Of a stretch of 64,000 bases of DNA, positions 18,674 to 27,503 are shown piece after piece. Position 1 is the first letter of the stretch. Every line of letters starts with the position of its first letter. The stretch is from Alkalihalobacterium chitinilyticum (GTDB lineage Bacteria; Bacillota; Bacilli; Bacillales; Bacillaceae_F). Where the stretch lies: the NCBI RefSeq assembly GCF_029028005.1, contig NZ_JAOTPO010000004.1, positions 62,001 through 126,000 on the forward strand, given 5' to 3'. Made by a program: the position numbers and the translations under genes. The notes beneath the pieces are model-generated. The model did no database searches. It worked only from the letters and a program-made list of their open reading frames with translations, and had not been told where the DNA came from.

Positions 18674-19846
18674 TTGTTACTACTAATAAAAAACGGTGAA
18701 CTGTATACACCAGACTATATTGGAAGAAAAGATATTCTGATTGCGCATTCAAAGATTATCGTAATTCAGGACACTATTGATCTACCTGAAGCCTTTATTG
18801 ATGTAAAAGTGATTGATGCAACAGGATTGGTTATTACTCCCGGCTTTATTGACGCTCATGTTCATATTATTGGAGGTGGCGGTGAAGGCGGATACAAAAC
18901 TCGTACCCCCGAACTTCAACTAACGGACACGATTAAAGGCGGAGTGACCACGGTAATTGGGGTCATCGGTACCGATGGGACAACAAGAACGATGCCAGAT
19001 TTAATTGCTAAAGCAAGAGCATTAGATGAGGAAGGAATTACCTGTTTTGTTCAAACCGGATCCTATCAAATTCCTGTCAAAACTCTTACTGGTGCCATTG
19101 AAGATGATATTATTTTAATTGATAAAATCATCGGTGTTGGTGAAGTCGCAGTTGCAGATCACCGCTCTTCACAACCTACCGCACAAGAAGTGGCGAGGAT
19201 CGCATCAGCCGCACGGGTTGGCGGTATGTTGTCCGGAAAATCCGGAATTGTAAATATTCATGTTGGCGACAGCCCTAGTAAACTCAGCTTATTAGAGCAA
19301 GTCGCAGATCAAACAGATATACCGATCAAACAATTCTTACCTACTCATATTAACCGTAACGAACCGTTATTTACAGCTGCCATCGATTATGCTAAAAAAG
19401 GCGGTTATGTCGATTTCACTACGAGCACAACTGAAAAATTTTTAATGGAAGATGAAGTGAAATGCAGTAAAGGCTTAAAAATGATGATTGAAACCGAAGT
19501 ACCTATTGAAAACATTACTTTTACATCAGACGGTCAAGCCAGCTTACCAGACTTCGATTCTGAAGGGAACTTGATTGGATTGCAAATCGGAAAAGTAGAA
19601 AGCCTATTTCATGAAGTTAGAGATGCTATTCTGATAGAGGAAGTTCCAATTGAAACGGCTATACGGGTCATTACCTCGAATCCCGCTAATATCCTACGAT
19701 TAGAAAACAAAGGATATATTAAGGAAGGAAAAGATGCTGATCTTGTACTATTATCTAAAGAAAACTTAAAAATTCAGTCAGTAATTGCCAAAGGCCAAGT
19801 TATGATGACTGAAGGAGAAATACTCGTGAAAGGAACTTTTGAATAA
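18674..19846 (+). CDS. iadA: Isoaspartyl (beta-aspartyl) dipeptidase, IadA family
   Basis: 390 residues of the amidohydrolase superfamily. Metal and substrate residues line up with E. coli IadA: H62 and H64 (DAHVH), the family hallmark GGGGEGGYKTRTPE (68-80), H196 (NIHVGD), H225 and R228 (THINR), D286 (TSDG), and DHRSSQPT at 162-169. Where E. coli has a carbamylated bridging lysine, this protein appears to have E157 (GVGEVAV). It hydrolyses dipeptides with a beta-linked N-terminal aspartate in the cytoplasm. TTG start with GGAGGG upstream. Second gene of the sigma-54 operon with the YfcC-type carrier; a terminator follows. Confidence 0.92.
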   Translation: MLLLIKNGELYTPDYIGRKDILIAHSKIIVIQDTIDLPEAFIDVKVIDATGLVITPGFIDAHVHIIGGGGEGGYKTRTPELQLTDTIKGGVTTVIGVIGTDGTTRTMPDLIAKARALDEEGITCFVQTGSYQIPVKTLTGAIEDDIILIDKIIGVGEVAVADHRSSQPTAQEVARIASAARVGGMLSGKSGIVNIHVGDSPSKLSLLEQVADQTDIPIKQFLPTHINRNEPLFTAAIDYAKKGGYVDFTTSTTEKFLMEDEVKCSKGLKMMIETEVPIENITFTSDGQASLPDFDSEGNLIGLQIGKVESLFHEVRDAILIEEVPIETAIRVITSNPANILRLENKGYIKEGKDADLVLLSKENLKIQSVIAKGQVMMTEGEILVKGTFE

Positions 19847-19871
19847 CTAAATCAAATAAACAATGATGACA

Positions 19872-19913
19872 GTCGCTCTTTTACATAGTTAAGGTAAAAG
19901 GGCGATTGTTTCT
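19872..19913 (+). terminator. Terminator of the yfcC-iadA operon
   Basis: TCGCTCTTTTAC pairs with GTAAAAGGGCGA, followed by TTGTTTCTTT. Confidence 0.78.
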
Positions 19914-19989
19914 TTATCATACTATTTTTCCTTATAAAAAGCCTCCCTTCACCATCTGGTTACTCCTTTCTCCCTAGTTTACGAAACTA

Positions 19990-20029
19990 CAAAAAAACAG
20001 TACGAACCCATTCTAAGATTCGTACCGTT
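19990..20029 (-). terminator. Terminator of the arginase gene
   Basis: On the minus strand AACGGTACGAATC / GGTTCGTACTGTT, then T7; begins about 14 bases after the arginase stop. Confidence 0.85.
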
Positions 20030-20043
20030 AAGCAGACGACAAC

Positions 20044-20943
20044 TTATAATAATTTTTTACCTAGTAAAGAACTAACTAAAGCTACGGCTACATCAGCTGT
20101 TTGATTTTTATTATCTAATATAGGATTAATCTCTACAAACTCAGCCGATGTGATTAATTGTGATTCGGCTAACATCTCGAGTGCTAAATGGCTTTCCCGA
20201 TATGAAATTCCACCTAAAACAGGTGTACCTACACCTGGAGCATCTAAAGGATCAATACCATCTAAGTCAAAACTTAAATGGACCCCATCCGTCCTGCCGG
20301 CAAAATGCTCGATGGTTTCTTCAATGACTTTAGTCATCCCAATTCGATCAATTTCATGCATCGTAAATACTTTTATACCTTGTTCTTTAATTAACTCTCT
20401 TTCCCCTTCATCTATAGAACGGGCACCAATAATAACTATATTTTCAGGCTTAACCTTAGGTACTATTCCTCCAATTTCAGTTAGTCTAGAATGACCGATC
20501 CCAAGATTTACCGCTAGGGGCATCCCATGTATATTTCCAGAAGGAGACGTTTCTTCTGTATTTAAATCCGGATGTGCATCATACCAAATCACACCAAGGT
20601 TATGATGTCGCTGGCTAATCCCAGCAATTGATCCAATACTTATGCTGTGGTCACCGCCTAATATAAGTGGAAAGCTTTGTTCAGCCTCAATTTCACACAC
20701 TTTTCTGCACAGTTCCTCACTTGCTTTTATCACTTCTTCTAAATTCCTTAGGCCATCTTCTTTACTAGAGCCAGGACGATTGATATAAATGTCGCCGTAA
20801 TCTTCTACTTCAAAGTCCAATGACTGAATTTCTTCAATTAACCCTGCATATCGCATGGCACTAGGCCCCATATCTACTCCCCTTCTTTTTTGCCCTAAAT
20901 CCATCGGTACTCCGATTACCGAAACTTTTTGAAACTTTTTCAT
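20044..20943 (-). CDS. rocF: Arginase
   Basis: About 299 residues. All manganese ligands of the ureohydrolase family are visible: GGDHSISIGS, WYDAHPDLN and SFDLDGIDP; SPSGNIHGMPLA is the arginase-specific substrate loop. It converts arginine to ornithine and urea, the first step of the roc route. The ATG at 20943 is chosen because GAGAGGAG lies 8 bases upstream; the frame is open 6 codons further. It has its own sigma-54 promoter at 20989-21007 and its own terminator, so it is a separate unit of the RocR regulon. Confidence 0.95.
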   Translation of the reverse strand: MKKFQKVSVIGVPMDLGQKRRGVDMGPSAMRYAGLIEEIQSLDFEVEDYGDIYINRPGSSKEDGLRNLEEVIKASEELCRKVCEIEAEQSFPLILGGDHSISIGSIAGISQRHHNLGVIWYDAHPDLNTEETSPSGNIHGMPLAVNLGIGHSRLTEIGGIVPKVKPENIVIIGARSIDEGERELIKEQGIKVFTMHEIDRIGMTKVIEETIEHFAGRTDGVHLSFDLDGIDPLDAPGVGTPVLGGISYRESHLALEMLAESQLITSAEFVEINPILDNKNQTADVAVALVSSLLGKKLL

Positions 20944-20988
20944 GTTTGTAACTCCTCTCATTTGTCAAAATCTATTACACTATATAAT

Positions 20989-21007
20989 TTGCAAAAACCA
21001 TGCCAAC
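20989..21007 (-). promoter_or_regulatory. Sigma-54 promoter of rocF
   Basis: Minus strand TTGGCATGGTTTTTGCAAA: TGGCAT-N5-TTGCA, 46 bases before the arginase start codon. Confidence 0.87.
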
Positions 21008-21246
21008 TTAAAGGCGGCTTTAGAATGGGTTATGTATATCAATACTCAATCCTATAACTAATCATCACAATCTATTTTTTATCAAATGTACTTTCTAAAA
21101 TATGTATTGTTATACGGGGGCCGTTTTTTTCATAAGGCAAAAGTTGAGCCCCCTAAAAGCACGCGTACTAGATAAATTATAGTTAAAAATAAGTACAAAA
21201 AACCTAGATGAGAATTAGATTTTTAAAAAATAGAATACTAGATAGA

Positions 21247-22533
21247 TTACACCCAACCACGGAAGCGCGAAGCTTCTGCCATTTTGCGAACCCCTACCAT
21301 ATAGGCGGCTAACCGCATATTTACTTTATGAAATCTCGCCGTATTAAAAATATCATCAAATGATTTTACCATCACATCATAAAGTTTTTTGGAAACTTCT
21401 TCTTCTGACCAATAATATCCTAGATTGTTTTGGACCCATTCAAAGTAGGATACGGTTACTCCACCCGAACTTGCTAATACATCAGGCACTAACAAAATTC
21501 CTCGGTCGGATAATATGTTAGTAGCTTCTAAAGTGGTAGGTCCGTTTGCCGCTTCAACAATAACCTTGGCTTTAATTCGTTCTGCGTTTTCCGCTGTGAT
21601 TTGATTAGAAATGGCAGCTGGAACTAAAATGTCACAAGGCAGCTCTAACAATTCTATATTGGTTATTGTATTTTTAAAGAGTTTAGTTATGGTTCCAAAT
21701 GAGTCACGACGATCTAAAAGATAAGGGATATCTAACCCACTCTCATCATAAAGAGCACCGTATGCATCCGAGATCCCAATTACCTTCGCTCCAGCTTCAT
21801 GCATGAATTGTGCTAGATAACTACCCGCATTCCCGAAGCCTTGAACAACCACACGAGCTCCTTGTAACTCAATCCCTACTCGCTTAGCCGCTTCTTCAAT
21901 ACATATGACGACACCGCGAGCAGTAGCTGTTTCACGCCCGTGCGAACCACCGAGCACTAACGGCTTCCCCGTAATAAAACCTGGTGAATCGAATTCTCGA
22001 ATTCGACTATACTCATCCATCATCCACGCCATAATTTGTGAGTTTGTAAAAACATCTGGTGCTGGAATGTCTTTAGTTGGTCCTACTAACTGGCTGATCG
22101 CTCTTACATAACCTCTGCTTAAACGTTCTAATTCAAGCATCGACATTTCTCTAGGGTCACAAACAATGCCACCTTTACCTCCACCATAAGGTAAATCGGA
22201 AATCCCACACTTCAAACTCATCCAAATCGATAATGCTTTCACTTCTTCTTCTGTCACTTCGGGATGGAAGCGAACACCCCCTTTTGTTGGTCCAACAGCA
22301 TCACTATGCTGCGCACGGTAAGCCGTAAAAACTTTAACATTCCCGTCATCCATTCGAACCGGGATTCTAACCGTCAACATTCGTTGGGGCTCTTTCATCA
22401 ATTCATACACTTCATTAGAATAACCTAATTTAGACAGCGCTTCTTTTATGACAATCTGAGTCGAGTCTAACAAACTCTTTTTTTGATCCACTTGCTCGTT
22501 ACGTTTTTGGCTTACTGAAGTTTTAACTGCCAT
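21247..22533 (-). CDS. rocG: Catabolic NAD-type glutamate dehydrogenase
   Basis: About 428 residues. Glu/Leu/Phe/Val dehydrogenase signature LPYGGGKGGI with the catalytic lysine, the GPTKDIPAPDV segment and a Rossmann domain GFGNAGSYLAQ; length and sequence match RocG/GudB of Bacillus. It deaminates glutamate to 2-oxoglutarate and ammonium, the last step of arginine use. ATG at 22533 has GAGGTGG 5 bases upstream; the frame also contains a GTG at 22542. It follows rocD by under 30 bases and has no sigma-54 promoter of its own, so it is expressed with rocA-rocD. RocG versus GudB cannot be decided strictly by sequence; context favours RocG. Confidence 0.92.
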   Translation of the reverse strand: MAVKTSVSQKRNEQVDQKKSLLDSTQIVIKEALSKLGYSNEVYELMKEPQRMLTVRIPVRMDDGNVKVFTAYRAQHSDAVGPTKGGVRFHPEVTEEEVKALSIWMSLKCGISDLPYGGGKGGIVCDPREMSMLELERLSRGYVRAISQLVGPTKDIPAPDVFTNSQIMAWMMDEYSRIREFDSPGFITGKPLVLGGSHGRETATARGVVICIEEAAKRVGIELQGARVVVQGFGNAGSYLAQFMHEAGAKVIGISDAYGALYDESGLDIPYLLDRRDSFGTITKLFKNTITNIELLELPCDILVPAAISNQITAENAERIKAKVIVEAANGPTTLEATNILSDRGILLVPDVLASSGGVTVSYFEWVQNNLGYYWSEEEVSKKLYDVMVKSFDDIFNTARFHKVNMRLAAYMVGVRKMAEASRFRGWV

Positions 22534-22560
22534 ACCTTCCACCTCATTTAATTAAAATAA

Positions 22561-23757
22561 TTAAGATAATACTCTTTTGATACGGTCAATGGCCCAATCC
22601 ATTTCCACGATCGACATGACTAAAGGCGGTGCAAAGCGGATAACGTTGATATGTGTTTCTTTACATAACAATCCAACTTGTTTTAATTGTTCACAGTATT
22701 CTCTTGCAGGTACCGTTAATTCAACACCAATAAATAACCCTCTACCACGCACTTCTTTTATCAATGGATTATTAATTTCTTTTAATTTTTCTTTAAAATA
22801 TGTTCCTAGTTGATGTGAACGATTAACGAGCTGCTCTTTTAAAATGACGTCTATAGCAGCAATTGAAACTGCACAAGCAAGCGGGTTTCCACCAAAAGTT
22901 GATCCGTGTGAACCTGGTTCAAATACACCGAGAATATCATCATTGGCAGCGACAACGGATATTGGCATAACACCAGCTCCGAGTGCTTTACCCAGAATAT
23001 ACATATCCGGTATAACACCTTCCCAGTCACAAGCAAACATCTTACCTGTTCGCCCAAGGCCGGTTTGTATTTCATCGGCAACGAACAACACGTTCTCTCT
23101 TTGACATAATTCATAGGCTGCTTTTAGAAACCCTTTAGGGGGAACGATAATTCCCGCTTCTCCTTGAATAGGTTCAAGCATAAACGCCGCAGTGTTTGGT
23201 GTAATAGCATGTGCAAGTGCATCTAAATCACCGTACGGGATGACCTTAATTCCTGGCAGCATCGGCCCAAAACCTCTTTTATACTCTTCATTTGAAGAAA
23301 GTGAAACCGCTGTCATTGTACGGCCGTGAAAATTATTTTCACAAACAATGATCTCAGCTCGGTTGGCAGGAACACCCTTTACATCATAAGCCCAGCGGCG
23401 AACAGCTTTTACAGCTGTTTCGACGGCTTCTGCTCCCGTATTCATCGGGAGCAGCCTGCTTTTTCCTGTTAAATTTGAAATTTTTTCATAAAAAGGTGCC
23501 AATTGGTCATTGTGAAACGCTCGTGATGTTAAGGTTATTCGATCCGCCTGTTCTTTTAGCGCCTGAATAATTTCAGGATGGCAATGCCCTTGATTGACTG
23601 CCGAATAGGCACTCAACATGTCCATGTATCGATTACCTTCTGGGTCTTCTACCCAAACGCCCTTCCCCTTAGAAATAACGATCGGCAGAGGATGATAGTT
23701 TTTGGCACCATATCTTTCAGTTGTTCCAATAATTGTATCTGTTACAGTAGTCGTCAT
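22561..23757 (-). CDS. rocD: Ornithine--oxo-acid transaminase
   Basis: 398 residues, class III PLP aminotransferase. Conserved [10 protein letters not shown]-type glycine-rich segment ([20 protein letters not shown] in parts), [18 protein letters not shown] and the PLP lysine in ILGKALGAG. It converts ornithine to glutamate gamma-semialdehyde. The start has GGGAGGTAAATGAC before ATG. Middle gene of the rocA-rocD-rocG operon; 17 bases separate it from rocA. Confidence 0.94.
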   Translation of the reverse strand: MTTTVTDTIIGTTERYGAKNYHPLPIVISKGKGVWVEDPEGNRYMDMLSAYSAVNQGHCHPEIIQALKEQADRITLTSRAFHNDQLAPFYEKISNLTGKSRLLPMNTGAEAVETAVKAVRRWAYDVKGVPANRAEIIVCENNFHGRTMTAVSLSSNEEYKRGFGPMLPGIKVIPYGDLDALAHAITPNTAAFMLEPIQGEAGIIVPPKGFLKAAYELCQRENVLFVADEIQTGLGRTGKMFACDWEGVIPDMYILGKALGAGVMPISVVAANDDILGVFEPGSHGSTFGGNPLACAVSIAAIDVILKEQLVNRSHQLGTYFKEKLKEINNPLIKEVRGRGLFIGVELTVPAREYCEQLKQVGLLCKETHINVIRFAPPLVMSIVEMDWAIDRIKRVLS

Positions 23758-23774
23758 GTCATTTACCTCCCTGA

Positions 23775-25319
23775 TTAAAGTTGCTCTGTTGTTAATTTTC
23801 CTTGTGTGAAGTGTAATAAGTAATCCGGTCCTCCTGCTTTTGAGTCTGTTCCTGACATATTAAAGCCGCCAAATGGATGGTACCCGACAATCGCACCTGT
23901 GCAACCGCGGTTGAAGTATAGATTACCGACATGGAATTCTTCACGAGCTTTTTCAATATGCTCTCGCTTATTCGAAATGACTGCACCTGTTAAGCCGTAT
24001 TCTGTGTTATTAGCCACTTCTAAAGCATGATCAAAATCTTTAACTTTACAAAACGCCACAACAGGACCAAAAATTTCTTCCTTCATTAATCTTGCATTTT
24101 CATCAACATCAGCAAAGATCGTTGGCTGAATAAAGTATCCATTGGTTAAATCGCCTTCTCCTCCAGTTACTAAGCGCCCCTCTTCTTTACCGATTGCAAT
24201 ATAACTCATTACTTTATCAAAAGCACCTTGATCATTTACAGGGCCCATATTCGTATCATCAACTGGATTACCAACCGTTAATTCTTTCGTTAACGCAATC
24301 GATTTTTCTAATACCTCATCGTATACATCCTCATGAATAACTGCCCTTGAGCAAGCTGAACACTTCTGCCCTGAAAAGCCAAATGCAGATTGAACTATCG
24401 ATTGTGCAGCAAGGTCAAGGTCCGCAGTGTGATCAACAACAATTGTGTCCTTTCCTCCCATTTCTGCAACGACGCGCTTTAACCAAATTTGTCCTGGATG
24501 CACTTTAGCTGCTCGCTCATAAATACGGATACCAACTTCACGTGAACCAGTAAAGCTAATAAAACGTGTACGAGGATGGTCGACTAAATAATCACCAACT
24601 TCTGCTCCACTACCTGGGATATAATTGACAACGCCATCCGGAAGACCTGCTTCCTCTAATACTTCGATAAATTTATAGGCTACTACTGGCGTTGTACTAG
24701 CTGGTTTTAAAAGAACCGTATTTCCTGCTACAAGTGCAGCTGAAGTCATACCTGCCATAATCGCAAATGCAAAGTTCCATGGTGAAATGACAACACCGAC
24801 ACCTAGCGGAATGTAAGCTAATTTATTCTTTTCAATTTTGCGGCTTTTAACTGGAAAACCCTTTTTTAGTCCTAACATTTGCCGGCCATAGTACTCTAAG
24901 AAGTCAATCGCTTCTGCTGTATCTGCATCTGCTTCTTTCCATGGCTTCCCTGCTTCATATACAAGGTAAGCAGAAAACTCATGTTTTCTACGGCGAACAA
25001 TAGCTGCCGCTCTAAATAAGATATCTGCTCGAACTTCTGGACGCCATTTTTTCCATGTGTTAAACGTTTTGTCTGCAACTTGCATCGCCTGTTCGGCTAA
25101 ATGTTGATTGGCCTTAGAAACCGCTCCAACAATTTGTTCTTTATTTGACGGGTTCTCCGAGATAATCTTAGCTTCAGTCGTAATTCGTTCTCCTCCAATA
25201 ATGAGTGGATACTCTTTACCTAATTCTGATTCAACTAGCTTTAAAGCCAGTTGAAACTCCTCTCTATTTTTCTCTACTGTAAAATCCGTGAATGGTTCAT
25301 GCGTATAATCTTGGTACAT
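23775..25319 (-). CDS. rocA: L-glutamate gamma-semialdehyde (pyrroline-5-carboxylate) dehydrogenase
   Basis: 514 residues, aldehyde dehydrogenase fold. [12 protein letters not shown] and [13 protein letters not shown] (cofactor site), VAEMGGKD (general base E) and [13 protein letters not shown] (catalytic cysteine) are all present, with the RocA-type ending. It oxidises the semialdehyde made by RocD to glutamate. First gene of the rocA-rocD-rocG operon, with a sigma-54 promoter 50 bases upstream and AAAAGGAG as ribosome site. Confidence 0.95.
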   Translation of the reverse strand: MYQDYTHEPFTDFTVEKNREEFQLALKLVESELGKEYPLIIGGERITTEAKIISENPSNKEQIVGAVSKANQHLAEQAMQVADKTFNTWKKWRPEVRADILFRAAAIVRRRKHEFSAYLVYEAGKPWKEADADTAEAIDFLEYYGRQMLGLKKGFPVKSRKIEKNKLAYIPLGVGVVISPWNFAFAIMAGMTSAALVAGNTVLLKPASTTPVVAYKFIEVLEEAGLPDGVVNYIPGSGAEVGDYLVDHPRTRFISFTGSREVGIRIYERAAKVHPGQIWLKRVVAEMGGKDTIVVDHTADLDLAAQSIVQSAFGFSGQKCSACSRAVIHEDVYDEVLEKSIALTKELTVGNPVDDTNMGPVNDQGAFDKVMSYIAIGKEEGRLVTGGEGDLTNGYFIQPTIFADVDENARLMKEEIFGPVVAFCKVKDFDHALEVANNTEYGLTGAVISNKREHIEKAREEFHVGNLYFNRGCTGAIVGYHPFGGFNMSGTDSKAGGPDYLLHFTQGKLTTEQL

Positions 25320-25368
25320 ATTATATCTACTCCTTTTATTTAAAGAATTTTGTTTTTCACCTAAACTA

Positions 25369-25387
25369 TTGCAAATTCCATGCCAAC
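25369..25387 (-). promoter_or_regulatory. Sigma-54 promoter of the rocA-rocD-rocG operon
   Basis: Minus strand GTTGGCATGGAATTTGCAA: TGGCAT-N5-TTGCA, 50 bases before the rocA start. Confidence 0.9.
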
Positions 25388-25478
25388 TACTTCATTCATT
25401 GAATTTCTCTAAATCTTACGTGCACTCTAGCCTTTACGTTGTTTAATTTGGCATGAAAATTTTGCTACCTCATTCGAT

Positions 25479-25544
25479 TCGCAAATATTTTTTTCTTTCT
25501 TAAGAATTTTTTTATAATAACGACAATTTTTTTGGCGAAATATT
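25479..25544. promoter_or_regulatory. Candidate RocR enhancer half-sites upstream of rocA
   Basis: TCGCAAATATTTTTTT at 25479-25494 and, in opposite orientation, GGCGAAATATT at 25534-25544. Close variants recur upstream of the small biotinyl-like gene (25931-25964). The location, about 90-160 bases upstream of the -24/-12 element, suits an activator binding site. Confidence 0.4.
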
Positions 25545-25566
25545 AAAACGTTAAATCCTACCTCTT

Positions 25567-25818
25567 TTAATCACACCCCCTTGGCAAATCGTCTTCTTCT
25601 ACAACCGCTAACGTCATATCCGATAAAATCTTTTCTCCTGGTATAACTCTAATCGAATTGATCTTCCCACTTACTCCAAGTTCGACTTTTTTTAAGTTCC
25701 CATTTTGAGACTTAATAAGAAATAACGGCTCCCACTCATAGACGTACTCACCTTCATTGATAAGGACCTCTTCAACAACTCCATTTGATTCACTTGTAAC
25801 GATGTGATAACTTCCCAT
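25567..25818 (-). CDS. Small biotinyl/lipoyl-domain-like protein of the roc locus
   Basis: 83 residues from the ATG at 25818 (AAGGAGGTAAGG upstream). Two half-motifs repeat as in biotinyl/lipoyl domains: SNGVVEEVLINEGEYVYEWEPLFLI (about 10-34 in parts) and SGKINSIRVIPGEKILSDMTLAVV (about 50-73 in parts). The hairpin that would carry the modified lysine (MKM or DK-type) reads IKSQNGNLKKVE, with no MKM, so modification is doubtful. It has its own perfect sigma-54 promoter, so it belongs to the arginine regulon. Its role is unknown; it might be a carrier or scaffold for a roc enzyme or a regulator. Confidence 0.75.
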   Translation of the reverse strand: MGSYHIVTSESNGVVEEVLINEGEYVYEWEPLFLIKSQNGNLKKVELGVSGKINSIRVIPGEKILSDMTLAVVEEDDLPRGCD

Positions 25819-25851
25819 TTCCTTACCTCCTTTTTCTATTTGTGAATTATA

Positions 25852-25870
25852 TTGCAATTCGCGTGCCAAT
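25852..25870 (-). promoter_or_regulatory. Sigma-54 promoter of the biotinyl-like gene
   Basis: Minus strand ATTGGCACGCGAATTGCAA: TGGCAC-N5-TTGCA, an exact consensus, 34 bases before the start codon. Confidence 0.92.
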
Positions 25871-25930
25871 TTTAAAAATACTCTCACTATTCAAATAACA
25901 ACCTCAAAGACAATTTTTTTGTCCATTTTC

Positions 25931-25964
25931 TCGCAATATTTTTTATTACGAAAAAAATATTTGC
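25931..25964. promoter_or_regulatory. Inverted repeat, candidate RocR binding site
   Basis: TCGCAATATTTTTT at 25931-25944 faces AAAAAAATATTTGC at 25951-25964, an imperfect palindrome between the biotinyl-like gene and rocR. It could serve as enhancer for the former and as autoregulatory site for rocR, whose start lies 58 bases away. Confidence 0.45.
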
Positions 25965-26021
25965 TAAATTTATTTGAAAATTTTAATATAATAGAAAAGT
26001 GGAATAGAAAGGATAGATGAA

Positions 26022-27452
26022 ATGATTAATAGACAAACAATCGATAAGCTCCTGCAGACTCAAAAAATCTATGAAACGTTAATTAATGAAATAGATGTCG
26101 GTGTACATGCCATTGACCATACAGGAAGAACGATGATCTATAATGACAAAATGATGGAAATTGAGTCAATGAGGAAGGAAGAAGTCATTGATAAAAATTT
26201 TCAAGATGTATTTATGTTTGAAGATGGACAAGGAAGTACGTTACTGAACGCCTTACATCATAAAAAGGAAGTGAAAAATCAGAAGCAGACCTACTATAAC
26301 AATAAAGGAAAAGAAATAACGACGATTAATAACACATTCCCGGTTTATGACGGCGAAACTGCTATAGGAGCCATTGAGATTGCTAAAGATGTTACGGTGA
26401 TAGAACGGTTAGTCAGAAAAAATATGGGGATCAACGTTAATACGCGCTATTCTTTTGACAACATTATTGGATCCAGCTTAGCTATTAAAGAAGTCATTGA
26501 AAACACAAAGCGAGCAACACGTACCGCTTCTTCCGTACTTATCGTAGGAGAAACCGGAACTGGTAAAGAATTATTTGCTCAAAGTATTCATAATGGAAGT
26601 GACCGGTCGTCTGCACCGTTTATCTCTCAAAACTGCGCGGCAATTCCTGATAGCTTAATAGAAAGTCTACTATTTGGGACGAAAAAAGGAGCATTCACAG
26701 GGGCTATCGATCGTCCGGGATTATTTGAACAAGCGGAAGGCGGAACTCTCTTACTTGATGAAATCAACTCCCTAAGTCCTATGCTGCAGGCTAAATTATT
26801 AAGGGCTATACAGGAAAAATCAATCCGAAGAGTCGGAGATACTGTTGACCGAAAAATAAATGTTCGGATTATCTCAACCATTAATGAAGACCCGATTGAG
26901 GCGATTTCGAATCAACGATTACGCAAGGATCTCTTTTATCGACTAAGTGTAGTATCCCTTTTTATTCCTCCCCTTCGTGAACGAAAAGAAGATATTATTC
27001 AACTCATTGATTTCTTTATTAAAAAATATAACCATATGTTTCAAATGAATATCAAAGGCGTTTCTGAGGAAGTGTCATCTCTTTTAACGAATTATGATTG
27101 GCCTGGCAATATAAGAGAGCTCGAACATGTCATTGAAGGAGCTATAAATCTGATGATAGATGAAGAGGTAATTGAAGTTTCCCATTTACCTTATAATTTT
27201 CGAAATAAGTCCGTGAGCAAGTCTAATGATACATACCCAAAAGAACCGTCGATCATTGGGGTTCATCAATTTACAGCTAACGATAAACAACAACCGTTAC
27301 GCAACCTTAAAGATTTCTTGTTAGAAGCTGAGAATTACTATATTAACAAAGCACTTGAGAAACACAAGTTTCACGTAACAAACGCTGCTAAAGAACTCGG
27401 ACTCAGCAGACAAAGTCTTCAATATAGAATGAAGCGATTAGATAATAACTAA
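26022..27452 (+). CDS. rocR: Sigma-54-dependent transcriptional activator of arginine catabolism
   Basis: 476 residues: PAS sensor about 15-130, AAA+ domain about 145-380 with Walker A GETGTGKE (176-183), the sigma-54 contact loop GAFTGA (223-228), Walker B LLLDEI (243-248), and a Fis-type helix-turn-helix at the end (about 440-475, VTNAAKELGLSRQSLQYRMKRL in parts). It activates -24/-12 promoters by ATP hydrolysis in response to arginine/ornithine-type inducers. Divergent from the roc genes it is predicted to control. The match to RocR rests on family plus context. Confidence 0.92.
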   Translation: MINRQTIDKLLQTQKIYETLINEIDVGVHAIDHTGRTMIYNDKMMEIESMRKEEVIDKNFQDVFMFEDGQGSTLLNALHHKKEVKNQKQTYYNNKGKEITTINNTFPVYDGETAIGAIEIAKDVTVIERLVRKNMGINVNTRYSFDNIIGSSLAIKEVIENTKRATRTASSVLIVGETGTGKELFAQSIHNGSDRSSAPFISQNCAAIPDSLIESLLFGTKKGAFTGAIDRPGLFEQAEGGTLLLDEINSLSPMLQAKLLRAIQEKSIRRVGDTVDRKINVRIISTINEDPIEAISNQRLRKDLFYRLSVVSLFIPPLRERKEDIIQLIDFFIKKYNHMFQMNIKGVSEEVSSLLTNYDWPGNIRELEHVIEGAINLMIDEEVIEVSHLPYNFRNKSVSKSNDTYPKEPSIIGVHQFTANDKQQPLRNLKDFLLEAENYYINKALEKHKFHVTNAAKELGLSRQSLQYRMKRLDNN

Positions 27453-27457
27453 TAATC

Positions 27458-27499
27458 AAAATAAACCATTAGGACAAAGGATCCTAATGGTTTATTTTT
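27458..27499. terminator. Bidirectional terminator between rocR and the aldo/keto reductase
   Basis: AAATAAACCATTAGG / CCTAATGGTTTATTT, a 15-bp stem with A- and T-runs on the two sides, serving two convergent genes. Confidence 0.9.
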
Positions 27500-27503
27500 A
27501 GTT

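Noticed and set aside
25448-25466. Plus-strand TTTGGCATGAAAATTTTGCT as a fifth sigma-54 promoter
   Set aside because: Seven bases separate the -24 and -12 parts instead of five, and no plus-strand gene follows.
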